The notes below the pieces were generated by a model that ran no database searches, had not been told where the DNA came from, and worked only from the letters and a program-made list of their open reading frames with translations. The position numbers were made by a program, and so were the translations under genes. DNA of 64,000 nucleotides from Pedobacter puniceum (GTDB lineage Bacteria > Bacteroidota > Bacteroidia > Sphingobacteriales > Sphingobacteriaceae): NCBI RefSeq assembly GCF_009674685.1, contig NZ_WKJI01000002.1, positions 496,001 through 560,000 of the forward strand, in the 5' to 3' direction. Position 1 is the stretch's first letter, and every line of letters begins with the position of its first letter. Of the stretch, positions 44,337 to 52,401 are shown piece after piece.

Positions 44337-45371
44337 ATGAAAAATTTATCCTTAAACAAATTAGTAGCATACTGCTTAACAGCTAGCTTATGCTTAACAA
44401 CTACAGTTTTTGCACAAGTGAGCGAAAAACAAGTAGACAAAATGTTTGCTCCAAAAGGCACTTACCGCTCTCCGTTTAAAAAAGCATCTGAGTTAGCTTT
44501 AACAAGTGTTAACCTACGTTTTAAAGTTGCTACCAGTGAGAAATCGGTTAAAAGAGACGCTGGTTCTGCCATATCATGGGCTTTTTTGGAAGGAGTTGAC
44601 GATGCTCTTTTTCAAGAAATTACTGATGAATACTACAAAAGATTAGCTGAAAAACTTCAAAGCAGAGGGCTCACAGTTTCAGATAAATACAAAGAATCTA
44701 AACACTATGCCACACTTCTAGAAAAAAATGCTAGTAATGAGCGTCAAACCTACAAGAAAAATTGGGGTGTTGCTAATGTCTATACTGCCAACAAAGGACC
44801 ATATATAGAATTTCCTGTGATGATGATGGGAGCACACTCTAGATTAGCTAATGAGTTAAAATATCCAATAGGCCAAGTTTTATTAACTATAGATTTTGCC
44901 TATATCGCCCAAAGTATCTCTAAAGATACTGAATATGGATTTTTGAGTAGTTCTAGCAATACGGTAACCACCAAAACTAAAGCCACTATTTACCCTGTTA
45001 TTACCGTAGAAGCAGTAACAGAAGGTGCCGTAATGCGTGGCGATGGTTCTTATGCTTTATTTGCTGGCGATAATTATGGTTTTTGTAATGCTATTATTAA
45101 AAACGGACAAGGAGTGGTTTCTCAAGCCCAATATGCCGAAAAAATTGAAAGTGCTAAGGGAATGCCAGAGAGTATGAAAAAATTTAAAAGTGATGTTTTG
45201 GGTGATATAACAGCCATTTTTAGTGGAGGTTTAGTTGGTAACGGTAGGGCAACAGGCGAGTTTACTTTCAATGTTAAAGCAAACCCAGAAAAATATAAAA
45301 CAGCGGTTTTAGATGCATTAGATAAATATAATGATTATTTGATGGCTTATATTTCCTTTAACAATAACTAA
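44337..45371 (+). CDS. Secreted hypothetical protein
   Basis: This 344-residue protein has a signal peptide (CLTASLCLTTTVFAQ). The mature protein has alternating alpha and beta character, is basic, and shows no transmembrane segment or motif I recognise. A central part (PYIEFPVMMMGAHSRLAN, then QVLLTIDFAYIAQSIS) may form a beta sandwich. It sits alone between two two-component systems and downstream of the palindrome at 44256, so it may be a regulated envelope or stress protein. A stem-loop terminator follows. The function is unknown. Confidence 0.75.
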   Translation: MKNLSLNKLVAYCLTASLCLTTTVFAQVSEKQVDKMFAPKGTYRSPFKKASELALTSVNLRFKVATSEKSVKRDAGSAISWAFLEGVDDALFQEITDEYYKRLAEKLQSRGLTVSDKYKESKHYATLLEKNASNERQTYKKNWGVANVYTANKGPYIEFPVMMMGAHSRLANELKYPIGQVLLTIDFAYIAQSISKDTEYGFLSSSSNTVTTKTKATIYPVITVEAVTEGAVMRGDGSYALFAGDNYGFCNAIIKNGQGVVSQAQYAEKIESAKGMPESMKKFKSDVLGDITAIFSGGLVGNGRATGEFTFNVKANPEKYKTAVLDALDKYNDYLMAYISFNNN

Positions 45372-45395
45372 ACATCTTCCCTATAACTTCAATAT

Positions 45396-45430
45396 AAGAG
45401 GCAGCAATTAAATTGTGGTCTCTTTTCTTG
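45396..45430 (+). terminator. Terminator of the secreted protein gene
   Basis: The stem AAGAGGCAGCAAT / ATTGTGGTCTCTT (12 of 13 positions paired counting G-T wobbles) with a TAA loop is followed by TTCTT, starting about 25 bp after the stop at 45371. It fits a rho-independent terminator on the plus strand. Confidence 0.55.
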
Positions 45431-45581
45431 ATTGCTTAAGCTGTAATGTATCTAGTGAAGGCTAACAACCTATAATACCGCCAAAATAACCGCATTCACA
45501 ATAATCACTCAATTTCCTTATCTCTCAACAGAAATACTACAAATTAAAAATCAATTTATCTTAAATACACAACCATAAAAC

Positions 45582-45624
45582 AAAAATGGGAAAGTCTTAA
45601 AAGAAAGACTCTCCCATTTTTTTT
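45582..45624. terminator. Bidirectional terminator hairpin
   Basis: AAAAATGGGAAAGTCTT and AAGACTCTCCCATTTTTTTT pair over about 16 positions with one A-C mismatch, flanked by A- and T-runs on both sides. It lies between the secreted protein gene (plus) and the GPxYKN repeat protein (minus) and could terminate either. The 330 bp gap 45372-45701 otherwise holds only this, the hairpin at 45396-45430, and a weaker one at about 45651-45674. Confidence 0.65.
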
Positions 45625-45701
45625 AACCAGACTCTTGTTTCAGGTCTGACAACTCTTTAAGAACTTTAAGAGTGTATATAAATTACACTTTAAACCTTAT
45701 C

Positions 45702-46025
45702 TTAATTTACTTTTCTGCTAAAATGATTGTAATTTTTATAAGCAGGTCCTTTTAAATTTTGCTGCTCATTGCCAACAGTGCTTACCAAAGCCATTTCAGT
45801 ATTTGACGTATTTTTTCTAAGATTTTGATTTTTATATGCTGGCCCTTGAAGTGTATTTACAGTTGAAGCCGACTGTATTTTTGTTGGCACTGCTTTATGC
45901 ATCCAAGACTTAAAATTTTTATATTCTGGACCTTTTAAATCACTTTGTTTCACTTCACTTTTTTCTTGTGCTAATGCCCCAAACGATAAGACAAATAACC
46001 CTAATATTAATGCTACTTTTTTCAT
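45702..46025 (-). CDS. Secreted protein with three GPxYKN repeats
   Basis: This is a 107-residue protein with a signal peptide (MKKVALILGLFVLSFGALAQ). The mature part is only about 87 residues and contains three copies of a short repeat: DLKGPEYKNFKSWM, TLQGPAYKNQNLRK and NLKGPAYKNYNHF, spaced by 26-32 residues of basic, Ser/Thr/Gln-rich linker. No family is known to me. The repeats look like a binding module or a cell-wall/glycan contact. The start is the ATG at 46025. Palindrome B (46103-46122) lies 78 bp upstream, so it may be controlled by one of the neighbouring response regulators. Confidence 0.75.
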   Translation of the reverse strand: MKKVALILGLFVLSFGALAQEKSEVKQSDLKGPEYKNFKSWMHKAVPTKIQSASTVNTLQGPAYKNQNLRKNTSNTEMALVSTVGNEQQNLKGPAYKNYNHFSRKVN

Positions 46026-46102
46026 AACCGTTATTTTTATTGTTCTCTATAAATTTACAGTCAGTAGTATTAATTTAGTATTATAAGAATTTACGCTATT
46101 TG

Positions 46103-46122
46103 TATCCGTATTTATACGGATA
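46103..46122. promoter_or_regulatory. Palindrome TATCCGTA-TTTA-TACGGATA: candidate operator
   Basis: A perfect 8-bp inverted repeat around TTTA lies 78 bp upstream of the GPxYKN protein start and 16 bp beyond the end of the response regulator 46138-46770. It shares CGnATTTATnCG with the site at 44256. The proposed role as a response-regulator site is inference. Confidence 0.45.
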
Positions 46123-46137
46123 TTTCTGCTAATTTAA

Positions 46138-46770
46138 TTAAATCAGATTTATTTCTGTTGCTTTTTTAATAAGCTCGGCAGTATTTTTTACTTCAAACTT
46201 TTTAAGAATACTGGTGCGGTGTGTTTCTATAGTACGTGTGCTTACAAATAGTTTAGCTGCAATTTCTTTTGTGGTTAACCCTTTAGAAATTAATCCTAAA
46301 ACCTCAATTTCTTTCCTTGATAAAACATTTTCGCTAACGCTTTGAGTAGACATAAAGTTTATCATTTTTTCAGAAATTTCTGCACTAAAATGTTTCTTCC
46401 CTTTGTAAACATTTCTTATTGCAAATACCAATTCAGACTCATCAGTATTCTTTAATAAGTAACCGTATGCGCCCATTTTGGCACATTTTGCAATGTAGTT
46501 ACCCACGCTATGCATAGAAATTACAATAGGTTTTATATTAGCGTTTAAGCTTTTTATTCCTTTTAAAACTTGAAAACCATCCATATTGGGCATGGTAAGG
46601 TCTAGCAAAACTATATCTGCATTAAGCCCACTGTTAAGTGCATCCATCAACTCTACCCCATCAGCAACACTTTTAACAATTTTAATATCATCATGCTTTT
46701 TAAGTAACTCTGCAAGCCCAATCCTAAAGAGTTCATGATCATCAGCTATTATTAATTTAATTTCATTCAT
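46138..46770 (-). CDS. NarL/LuxR-type response regulator
   Basis: This 210-residue regulator has a receiver with ADDHELF at the start, the phospho-acceptor Asp57 in VLLDLTMPNMDG, and the ISMHSVG and GYLLKNTDE switch region. The LuxR HTH reads SRKEIEVLGLISKGLTTKEIA and STRTIETHRTSILKKF. Its start overlaps the stop of the upstream kinase by 4 bp, so the two are translationally coupled. It is a true partner of that kinase and may act on the palindrome at 46103. Confidence 0.93.
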   Translation of the reverse strand: MNEIKLIIADDHELFRIGLAELLKKHDDIKIVKSVADGVELMDALNSGLNADIVLLDLTMPNMDGFQVLKGIKSLNANIKPIVISMHSVGNYIAKCAKMGAYGYLLKNTDESELVFAIRNVYKGKKHFSAEISEKMINFMSTQSVSENVLSRKEIEVLGLISKGLTTKEIAAKLFVSTRTIETHRTSILKKFEVKNTAELIKKATEINLI

Positions 46771-48419
46771 AGTTCAATAGGTAATTCAATTTCGAAAGTT
46801 GTATTTCCGGGTAAAGCACTAATCAAAATACTACCATTACAAATTTCTACACGCTCTTTGATATTAATAATTCCTGACCCTAATTTAACAGAGTTCATAT
46901 CAAAACCAAGCCCATCGTCAAAATAAAAAAGAGAAATAAACTCATCAAATTCTGAAAGCGTAATCCTTATATTTTTTGCTTTAGAATGTTTTAAAGAGTT
47001 ATTAATAAGCTCTTGACTTATTCTAAAAAGATTAATGCCTTGATGATTAGAAATATTAGAATCTTCTTGTTTAGTTAGATCTTCGTATTCAATATTAATA
47101 TTAGTTGACTTATTTAAGTTTTCTATATAGTTGGTTAGTGTTACTCCAATCCCAAAATCATCTATAGAAGCGGGCATTAATGCATTAGACATCAATCTTA
47201 CTTCCGAAATCGCCTCATCCACTATTTTCTTCATCTCCGTTTTCTTCAATTCATCTTTGACGTTATTTTCTATATAAAACTTTAAAGATGTTAAATAAGG
47301 CCCCAAGCCGTCGTGAAGTTCTCTTGAAAGTCTACGCCTTTCATTTTCCAATCCGTTTACCAACAAGCGCTTAGCCATTATTCTGCTATCATCTTCTTTA
47401 TTTTTATAATCAATAAGTTTATTTCTCATTGTTAGAAGGCTTTTTCCAAGAACGTCATTAGTACTACTAGGCTCATAGTTTGTTTCCAGATTCATATTGC
47501 CAATTGCTTCAGAAAATTTTACAGCACCTTGTAACGAAGCCTTCAGGTTAGACAGTGCTTCAAACATTTCTTTAATCTCGTTTGAACTTTTTTTATATTC
47601 AATGGTTTGATTATAATCGCCCTTAGCCATCACTCTGAGACTGTTTTGCATGTTCTTTATTGGATTAACAATAATTCTTGTTAGGAAAAGAGATAGGGTA
47701 ACAGCTACTAAAAAAATGATGAGTGTTAAGGCCATAAGCCTCATTTTTAATTTTTCTAAAGGCTTAGTAACCTCGCTTACATCAATTTCAGAGAGGATAA
47801 CCCACTTCAAATTTGAAATTTGAATAAGGCTATAAACACTATAAACCGGCACACCTCTGTAATCCTTAAAAATACCTCTTCCGTTAACCCCTTTTAAAGC
47901 ACTTATTACCCCTTCTGTTTTTACTGCTATATCATAAGGTTTTTTATCAGGTAGAAAACGAGATTCAGAACGCATTCTAAAATCCTCACCAACCAAATAG
48001 GTCTCCCCACTCTCGCCCATACCAGTTCTTTCTAAAAGAATATTTTGTATGTTGCTATAATCTATAACCTTGATTTTTCTGCCTTTCTTAGAGTTTAAAA
48101 CAAAACCTATTGTTGCCTTTTTATCTTTGTGATAAGGCGTAAAATCATGAATACCATTTATGTTTTTGATACTGTCTGAAAGCACTAAAGTACTATCAAT
48201 ATCTTCTTTATACTCTTCAGATGATGCAAAGCTTTCCCATTCTGACTTTACTAGGTTTTCTATTTGTATACTTTCAAGAGCTTCGATTGAATTCAATTGC
48301 ATTAAAATACGATCGTTCAAAACACTTGAAAACTGCTCATAAAACGAAAAAGATAATAAAGCAATCACCAATACAATCAAACTATTAATGATAATCAGTA
48401 CTAGTGTTTTAATGTTCAT
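46767..48419 (-). CDS. Membrane sensor histidine kinase with Cache-like input and HAMP
   Basis: This is a 550-residue protein. An N-terminal helix precedes a periplasmic Cache-like region (about 30-235) containing GETYLVGEDFRMRSESRF. A second helix (about 235-255) leads to a HAMP domain (RIIVNPIKNMQNSLRVMAKGD). The HisKA_3 phospho-acceptor region is RRRLSRELHDGLGPYLTSLK, and the HATPase has FRISQELINNSLKHSKAKN and FDDGLGFDM. Cache domains sense small ligands outside the cell. It overlaps the LuxR regulator that follows. The TPR-free layout differs from the two other kinases in this window. Confidence 0.92.
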   Translation of the reverse strand: MNIKTLVLIIINSLIVLVIALLSFSFYEQFSSVLNDRILMQLNSIEALESIQIENLVKSEWESFASSEEYKEDIDSTLVLSDSIKNINGIHDFTPYHKDKKATIGFVLNSKKGRKIKVIDYSNIQNILLERTGMGESGETYLVGEDFRMRSESRFLPDKKPYDIAVKTEGVISALKGVNGRGIFKDYRGVPVYSVYSLIQISNLKWVILSEIDVSEVTKPLEKLKMRLMALTLIIFLVAVTLSLFLTRIIVNPIKNMQNSLRVMAKGDYNQTIEYKKSSNEIKEMFEALSNLKASLQGAVKFSEAIGNMNLETNYEPSSTNDVLGKSLLTMRNKLIDYKNKEDDSRIMAKRLLVNGLENERRRLSRELHDGLGPYLTSLKFYIENNVKDELKKTEMKKIVDEAISEVRLMSNALMPASIDDFGIGVTLTNYIENLNKSTNINIEYEDLTKQEDSNISNHQGINLFRISQELINNSLKHSKAKNIRITLSEFDEFISLFYFDDGLGFDMNSVKLGSGIINIKERVEICNGSILISALPGNTTFEIELPIEL

Positions 48420-48645
48420 TAAACCTGATCAATTAAATTGTTATTCAATTAAAATTTATTGCCCTTTAGTGGTTAAAATCTCTGCTTCATAAAGAGAAAT
48501 TATTAATAAAGCTTATAAGACTATAACCCACCAACTTATATCTTTTGCAATATAAATAAAACAGGCTATTTTCTTACCAAGCCTAAACAATATACTTAAC
48601 TCAAACAATCCTGAATAAAACAGGAAAGAAGGCCTAATTAAATCA

Positions 48646-48676
48646 TAAAAAAAACCTCGAAATTGTATTTCGAGGC
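48646..48676 (-). terminator. Terminator of the greA-HIT transcript
   Basis: The perfect 9-bp stem CCTCGAAAT / ATTTCGAGG with loop TGT (48655-48675) is followed on the minus strand by eight T residues. It lies just past the HIT-family gene stop and is a strong rho-independent terminator. Confidence 0.8.
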
Positions 48677-48699
48677 TTTTAACTTCTTCCAGCAAAACT

Positions 48700-49101
48700 T
48701 TAATCTTCCCTTAAAGCTTCTAATATTTTTAAAGCTGTATGGCTTAATTCTTCTTGTGTAGGCGATAGTTTTGGCTTACTAAAATCCATATCAGAAACGC
48801 TATTCATAGGAATAAGATGTATATGAGCATGTGGTACTTCTAAACCAATAACGGCAACACCAATTTTTTTACAAGGAATTGCTTTTTTCAGGCCTCGGGC
48901 TACAATTTTTGCAAATAGCATCATCTCTACGTATAAAGAATCCTCTACATCAAAAATATAATCTACCTCTTGCTTAGGTATTACCAAAACATGCCCTTCT
49001 CTTAACGGACTGATATCCAGAAAAGCAAGAAAATCTACAGACTCTGCAACAATATGTGCCGGAATCTCTTTATCAATGATTTTTTTAAATATGCTAGACA
49101 T
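48700..49101 (-). CDS. HIT-family hydrolase
   Basis: From the ATG at 49101 the protein is 133 residues (MSSIFKKIIDKEIPAHIVAE); the open frame to 49188 runs into greA and is not used. The histidine triad is VPHAHIHLIP, with FLDISPLREGHVLVIPK, typical of the HinT-like branch. It hydrolyses nucleoside phosphoramidates or related AMP conjugates. It lies 16 bp downstream of greA, the same order as in many Bacteroidota, and is followed by a strong terminator. Confidence 0.92.
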   Translation of the reverse strand: MSSIFKKIIDKEIPAHIVAESVDFLAFLDISPLREGHVLVIPKQEVDYIFDVEDSLYVEMMLFAKIVARGLKKAIPCKKIGVAVIGLEVPHAHIHLIPMNSVSDMDFSKPKLSPTQEELSHTALKILEALRED

Positions 49102-49117
49102 GTTTTTTATGTTGATG

Positions 49118-49591
49118 TTATCTGCTAATTTCCATAATCTCAAACTCGATTTTACCAGCCGGAACTGTAATCTCGGTTTTATCGCCAACAGATTTGCCTA
49201 ACAAACCCTGCGCTATAGGTGATTTAACAGAAATCTTACCAGATTTTAAATCGGCTTCATTTTCTGCCACCAATTGATACGTCATGGTAGCATTATTTTT
49301 TAAGTTCTTGATTTTAACAATAGATAAAGCCAAAACCTTAGAAGTATCTATTTTAGACTCATCAATTAACCTTGCATTTGCTAAAGTATTTTCAAGCTTT
49401 GCAATTTTTGTTTCATGATGTCCTTGCGCTTCTTTGGCTGCATCATATTCTGCATTCTCAGATAAGTCTCCTTTATCTCTTGCCTCGGCAATAGCAGCAG
49501 CAATTTTTGCTCTTCCTTCTGTTTTTAGGTATTGCAGCTCTTGTTTTAAATTCTCTAAACCTTCTTTGGTAAAATACGCAACCTCTGTCAT
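49118..49591 (-). CDS. greA: Transcription elongation factor GreA
   Basis: This 157-residue GreA has an N-terminal coiled coil with FTKEGLENLKQELQYLKTE, then the basic patch and ARDKGDLSENAEYDAAKEAQ, with the acidic tip DLSEN. A C-terminal FKBP-like domain has YQLVAENEADLKSGKISV, SPIAQGLLGKSVGD. It rescues backtracked RNA polymerase by stimulating cleavage of the nascent RNA. The HIT gene follows 16 bp later on the same strand, ending in the terminator at 48646. Confidence 0.95.
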   Translation of the reverse strand: MTEVAYFTKEGLENLKQELQYLKTEGRAKIAAAIAEARDKGDLSENAEYDAAKEAQGHHETKIAKLENTLANARLIDESKIDTSKVLALSIVKIKNLKNNATMTYQLVAENEADLKSGKISVKSPIAQGLLGKSVGDKTEITVPAGKIEFEIMEISR

Positions 49592-49656
49592 AATCTCTTT
49601 TAATTTTGGTTATTGAAAAAAAAGCCCGGACTGATACCAAGCTCTTAAAAAACAAA

Positions 49657-49691
49657 CAAGACTATATCTGGTCTTAACCGACATAGTCTTG
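49657..49691 (-). terminator. Hairpin terminator of the hydroxyacid dehydrogenase gene
   Basis: The perfect 9-bp stem CAAGACTAT / ATAGTCTTG has a 17-nt loop. On the minus strand it is followed by TTTGTTTTTTAAGAG. It lies about 32 bp beyond the dehydrogenase stop at 49724. Confidence 0.65.
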
Positions 49692-49723
49692 CTTCAATCA
49701 TTACTAAGATAATATTTTTGGTT

Positions 49724-50650
49724 TTACAATTCCAAATTTTTTAATTTATCAGCTAATACTTCTGATATTTTTCTGTAAGAATCAAATGTCCAACCACCAA
49801 CATGCGGACTTAACAATACTTTGGGGTTTTCGCTTAAAGTAGCATACCAATTTTGCTCGCCCAAAGCCGGAAATTTTTCAGTCTCTAAAACATCTAATCC
49901 GGCACCTAAAATCTTACCTTCTTTAATGGCGTTTAAAACCGCTTGAGTGTTTACAATTTCGCCTCTGGCTAGGTTAATAAAGAAAATAGGTCTACGGAAA
50001 TGTCTTAGATATTCTTCATCAACCATCTGGCGGGTTTCTTTAGTTAAAGGAATATGTAAACTTAAAACATCAGCATATTTTACAATTTCTTCCATACTGG
50101 CTTCTGTGGCAAAATCATCAGTAAAACGGGTTTTGTATTTATCATAAGCCAAAACTTTTACCTCAAAACCTTTAAGCTTACGAGCAAAACTTTGCCCCAT
50201 ATGGCCATAGCCAATAATACCAACCGTTTTGCCTTTTAACTCATAACCACGGTTACCTTCGCGGTCCCATTTCCCATTTCTTATTTCAATATCTGCTTTG
50301 CGTAAGTTGTTCATCAAAGATAAAAGCATACCCACAGCATGTTCTCCAACAGCATCAGAATTTCCTTCGGGTGCATTTATCAATTGAATATTTTTTTCAT
50401 CAGCGTAAGCTTCTTCGATATTATCCATTCCGGCTCCGGCTCTGGCAACAAATTTTAGGTTTGGTGCTGCATCTATCACTTCTTTATCAACCCTAAATTT
50501 GGTACGGATAGCTAAACCTTCGTACTGGTGAAGAATTTCTAGTACTTCGTTTTTTTTAATCAGTGGTAAATCATCCACTTCATAACCTAAATCTTGTGCT
50601 GCTATTTTAAAAGCAGGATGCAAATCGTCTACAATTAATATTTTTTTCAT
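49724..50650 (-). CDS. D-2-hydroxyacid dehydrogenase (SerA-like)
   Basis: This is a 308-residue NAD-dependent dehydrogenase. The NAD loop is VGIIGYGHMGQSFARKL, the catalytic Arg is in NLARGEIVNT, the Glu in LDVLETEKF and the His in SPHVGGWTFDS. VARAGAGMDNI and NAPEGNSDAVGEHAVGMLL are typical of phosphoglycerate-dehydrogenase-like proteins lacking the ACT domain. It may be a 3-phosphoglycerate or other 2-hydroxyacid dehydrogenase; no serC is next to it, so the serine role is only likely. It is monocistronic with a terminator. Confidence 0.88.
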   Translation of the reverse strand: MKKILIVDDLHPAFKIAAQDLGYEVDDLPLIKKNEVLEILHQYEGLAIRTKFRVDKEVIDAAPNLKFVARAGAGMDNIEEAYADEKNIQLINAPEGNSDAVGEHAVGMLLSLMNNLRKADIEIRNGKWDREGNRGYELKGKTVGIIGYGHMGQSFARKLKGFEVKVLAYDKYKTRFTDDFATEASMEEIVKYADVLSLHIPLTKETRQMVDEEYLRHFRRPIFFINLARGEIVNTQAVLNAIKEGKILGAGLDVLETEKFPALGEQNWYATLSENPKVLLSPHVGGWTFDSYRKISEVLADKLKNLEL

Positions 50651-50692
50651 CTTATTATGCTAAATCATCCTCTAAAAGAAGAAGAATCACTG

Positions 50693-51016
50693 CTAATTTT
50701 GTTTTCTATAAAATTCTTTTCCTATTCTATTGATATGATCGAGAAATCGAGCATCAGTAATTTTATCATAAATAGAAATATCAAATTTGTAAGGAAGTAA
50801 CAAATCGTCAAGTTTAAACTCAATCTCACTTAACATGGATGATGTTAAATCTTCACCTATAAGCGTCAAATCTATATCAGAGGCTGGGCGATAATTACCT
50901 TTTGCTCTTGACCCATAAATTAAAACGCTATCAAGTTGAGGATACTCCATAAAAACAGTTTTAATTTTTAGGATATCATCTGGTTCTAAGCCAATATCAC
51001 CCTTCAAATTATCCAT
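50693..51016 (-). CDS. MntA-type nucleotidyltransferase antitoxin
   Basis: From the ATG at 51016 the protein is about 107 residues; a GTG at 51025 is an alternative, and both overlap the toxin gene. The minimal nucleotidyltransferase signature is YGSRAKGNYRPASDIDLTLIG, a GSx10DxD motif (Gly35-Ser36, Asp47, Asp49). In type VII toxin-antitoxin pairs such an enzyme AMPylates the HepT toxin and silences it. It is encoded just after the HEPN protein on the same strand, with the start inside its last codons. Confidence 0.88.
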   Translation of the reverse strand: MDNLKGDIGLEPDDILKIKTVFMEYPQLDSVLIYGSRAKGNYRPASDIDLTLIGEDLTSSMLSEIEFKLDDLLLPYKFDISIYDKITDARFLDHINRIGKEFYRKQN

Positions 51017-51470
51017 ATAATTCACTTCTTTTCTCTTCCATTTTATTTTTGAACGCTACAAAAGCCGGGTAATAATCTTCTAATATCTTAGAAAAAATTT
51101 CTTCTGCCGTTTCTTCATTATAGGTATGTGAGGTTTTATTCCTGCTGCTAATCATATCCATCCACACATTTCCATCAGCAATTAGTTGAAGCTGAAAAGC
51201 TTCTCTAGATGCATCCCTACTACCTCCAATGTTAGTGTTACCTCGGTAAATAGCATAATCCTTCATCACATTCCAAGCTAATTCATGAGTATATTCAAAC
51301 CTTTGAATCAATCCTTCTCTTAACATTTCATCTAATACAAAATCTTTATCATGAACCAGTTCTTTCTTATTGGTATAATTGGTCTTGATGTATTCTATGG
51401 ATTGGGTAAGCTTATTTAGCGCTTTCACATAATTTGAAAACCTTTGCTCCCATCTTATATCTTGTTCCAT
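51009..51470 (-). CDS. HepT-like HEPN toxin (nucleotidyltransferase substrate-binding)
   Basis: This 153-residue all-helical protein of the HI0074/HEPN type has ISSRNKTSHTYNEETAEEIF near its end (Arg110, His115, Tyr117), the RX4HXY motif of HepT RNases. The N-terminal half (KLTQSIEYIKTNYTN, VLDEMLREGLIQRFEYTHELAW) matches nucleotidyltransferase-substrate-binding proteins. The active His and Tyr are intact, so it is probably a functional toxin silenced by the downstream MntA-type protein. It sits among core genes between a dehydrogenase and rsmA with no mobile element near. Confidence 0.88.
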   Translation of the reverse strand: MEQDIRWEQRFSNYVKALNKLTQSIEYIKTNYTNKKELVHDKDFVLDEMLREGLIQRFEYTHELAWNVMKDYAIYRGNTNIGGSRDASREAFQLQLIADGNVWMDMISSRNKTSHTYNEETAEEIFSKILEDYYPAFVAFKNKMEEKRSELYG

Positions 51471-51514
51471 ATTTGTAATCGTTAATTTTAAAACTAAAAT
51501 CTATTTTAGATGAG

Positions 51515-52303
51515 TTAATTTTCTTTGATATTTAGGCTTATTAAATTAGTTAATTTCACAAAATCTGCTACGCTTAAACGCTCTGCTCTTAATGTCCAAA
51601 CTTCTGTATCGTCTTGTTTATCTTTTGGTATAATGCCTGCTAAAGCATTACTTAATGTTTTTCTTCTTTGGTTAAAACCGGCTTTTACCACTTGCCAAAA
51701 CAGTTTTTCATCACAATCTAAATCTGCAACTTCATTTCTACTTAACCTAATAACTGCCGAGAGCACTTTAGGCGGTGGATTAAAAACACCGGCTTTTACC
51801 GTAAAAAGATATTCGCACTTATAATAAGCCTGCAAAAAAACGCTTAAGATACCATACTCTTTACTGCCTGGCTTGGCCACACAGCGCTCTGCAACTTCTT
51901 TTTGAAACATTCCAACCACTTCTGGTACCTGTTGCCTGTTCTCTAAAACCTTAAATAATATCTGCGAACTGATATTGTATGGAAAGTTTCCAATAATGGC
52001 AAAAGGCTCTAGAAATATATCCTTGAAATTAAGTGCAAGAAAATCTGCATTAATCAATTTATCACCCAAATTTGGGTATTGCCTATGCAGATATTCAAAA
52101 GACTCGGTATCAATATCTATTAAATAAGTCTCAAAGGCTTCCTTTTTTAGTAAGAAATCAGACAAGACACCCATTCCTGGACCAACCTCTAAAACTTTCT
52201 TGTATTTATGGGTATGGATAAGAGAATTGACAATCTTTTCAGCGATATTTTTATCGGTTAGAAAATGCTGTCCTAAATGTTTCTTGGCTTTTACCTGACT
52301 CAT
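51515..52303 (-). CDS. rsmA: 16S rRNA dimethyltransferase RsmA/KsgA
   Basis: This 262-residue protein begins VKAKKHLGQHFLTDKNIAEKI, a signature of KsgA. Motif I is VLEVGPGMGVLSDFLL, then the NADFLALNF loop and IGNFPYNISSQILFKVLE, the NxPY motif that contacts adenine. The C-terminal helical part, NQRRKTLSNALAGI, binds 16S rRNA helix 45. It dimethylates two adenines there in ribosome biogenesis. It is divergent from pdxA, as in several Bacteroidota. Confidence 0.95.
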   Translation of the reverse strand: MSQVKAKKHLGQHFLTDKNIAEKIVNSLIHTHKYKKVLEVGPGMGVLSDFLLKKEAFETYLIDIDTESFEYLHRQYPNLGDKLINADFLALNFKDIFLEPFAIIGNFPYNISSQILFKVLENRQQVPEVVGMFQKEVAERCVAKPGSKEYGILSVFLQAYYKCEYLFTVKAGVFNPPPKVLSAVIRLSRNEVADLDCDEKLFWQVVKAGFNQRRKTLSNALAGIIPKDKQDDTEVWTLRAERLSVADFVKLTNLISLNIKEN

Positions 52304-52401
52304 ATTGATTAAAAAACGTCACAAATTACGTAAAGATTAACGTTAATACCCGAAGATTAAACTCAAAATATTTATTTTGCACAAAATTTAGATTCATTTT
52401 T

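Noticed and set aside
48513-48695. A 60-codon minus-strand frame in the gap between the histidine kinase and the HIT gene
   Set aside because: It includes the greA-HIT terminator stem and has no good start or homology that I recognise.
48700-49188. A longer HIT-family protein starting at 49188 inside greA
   Set aside because: The extra 29 residues overlap greA and lack conservation, while the ATG at 49101 begins exactly at the normal HIT N-terminus.
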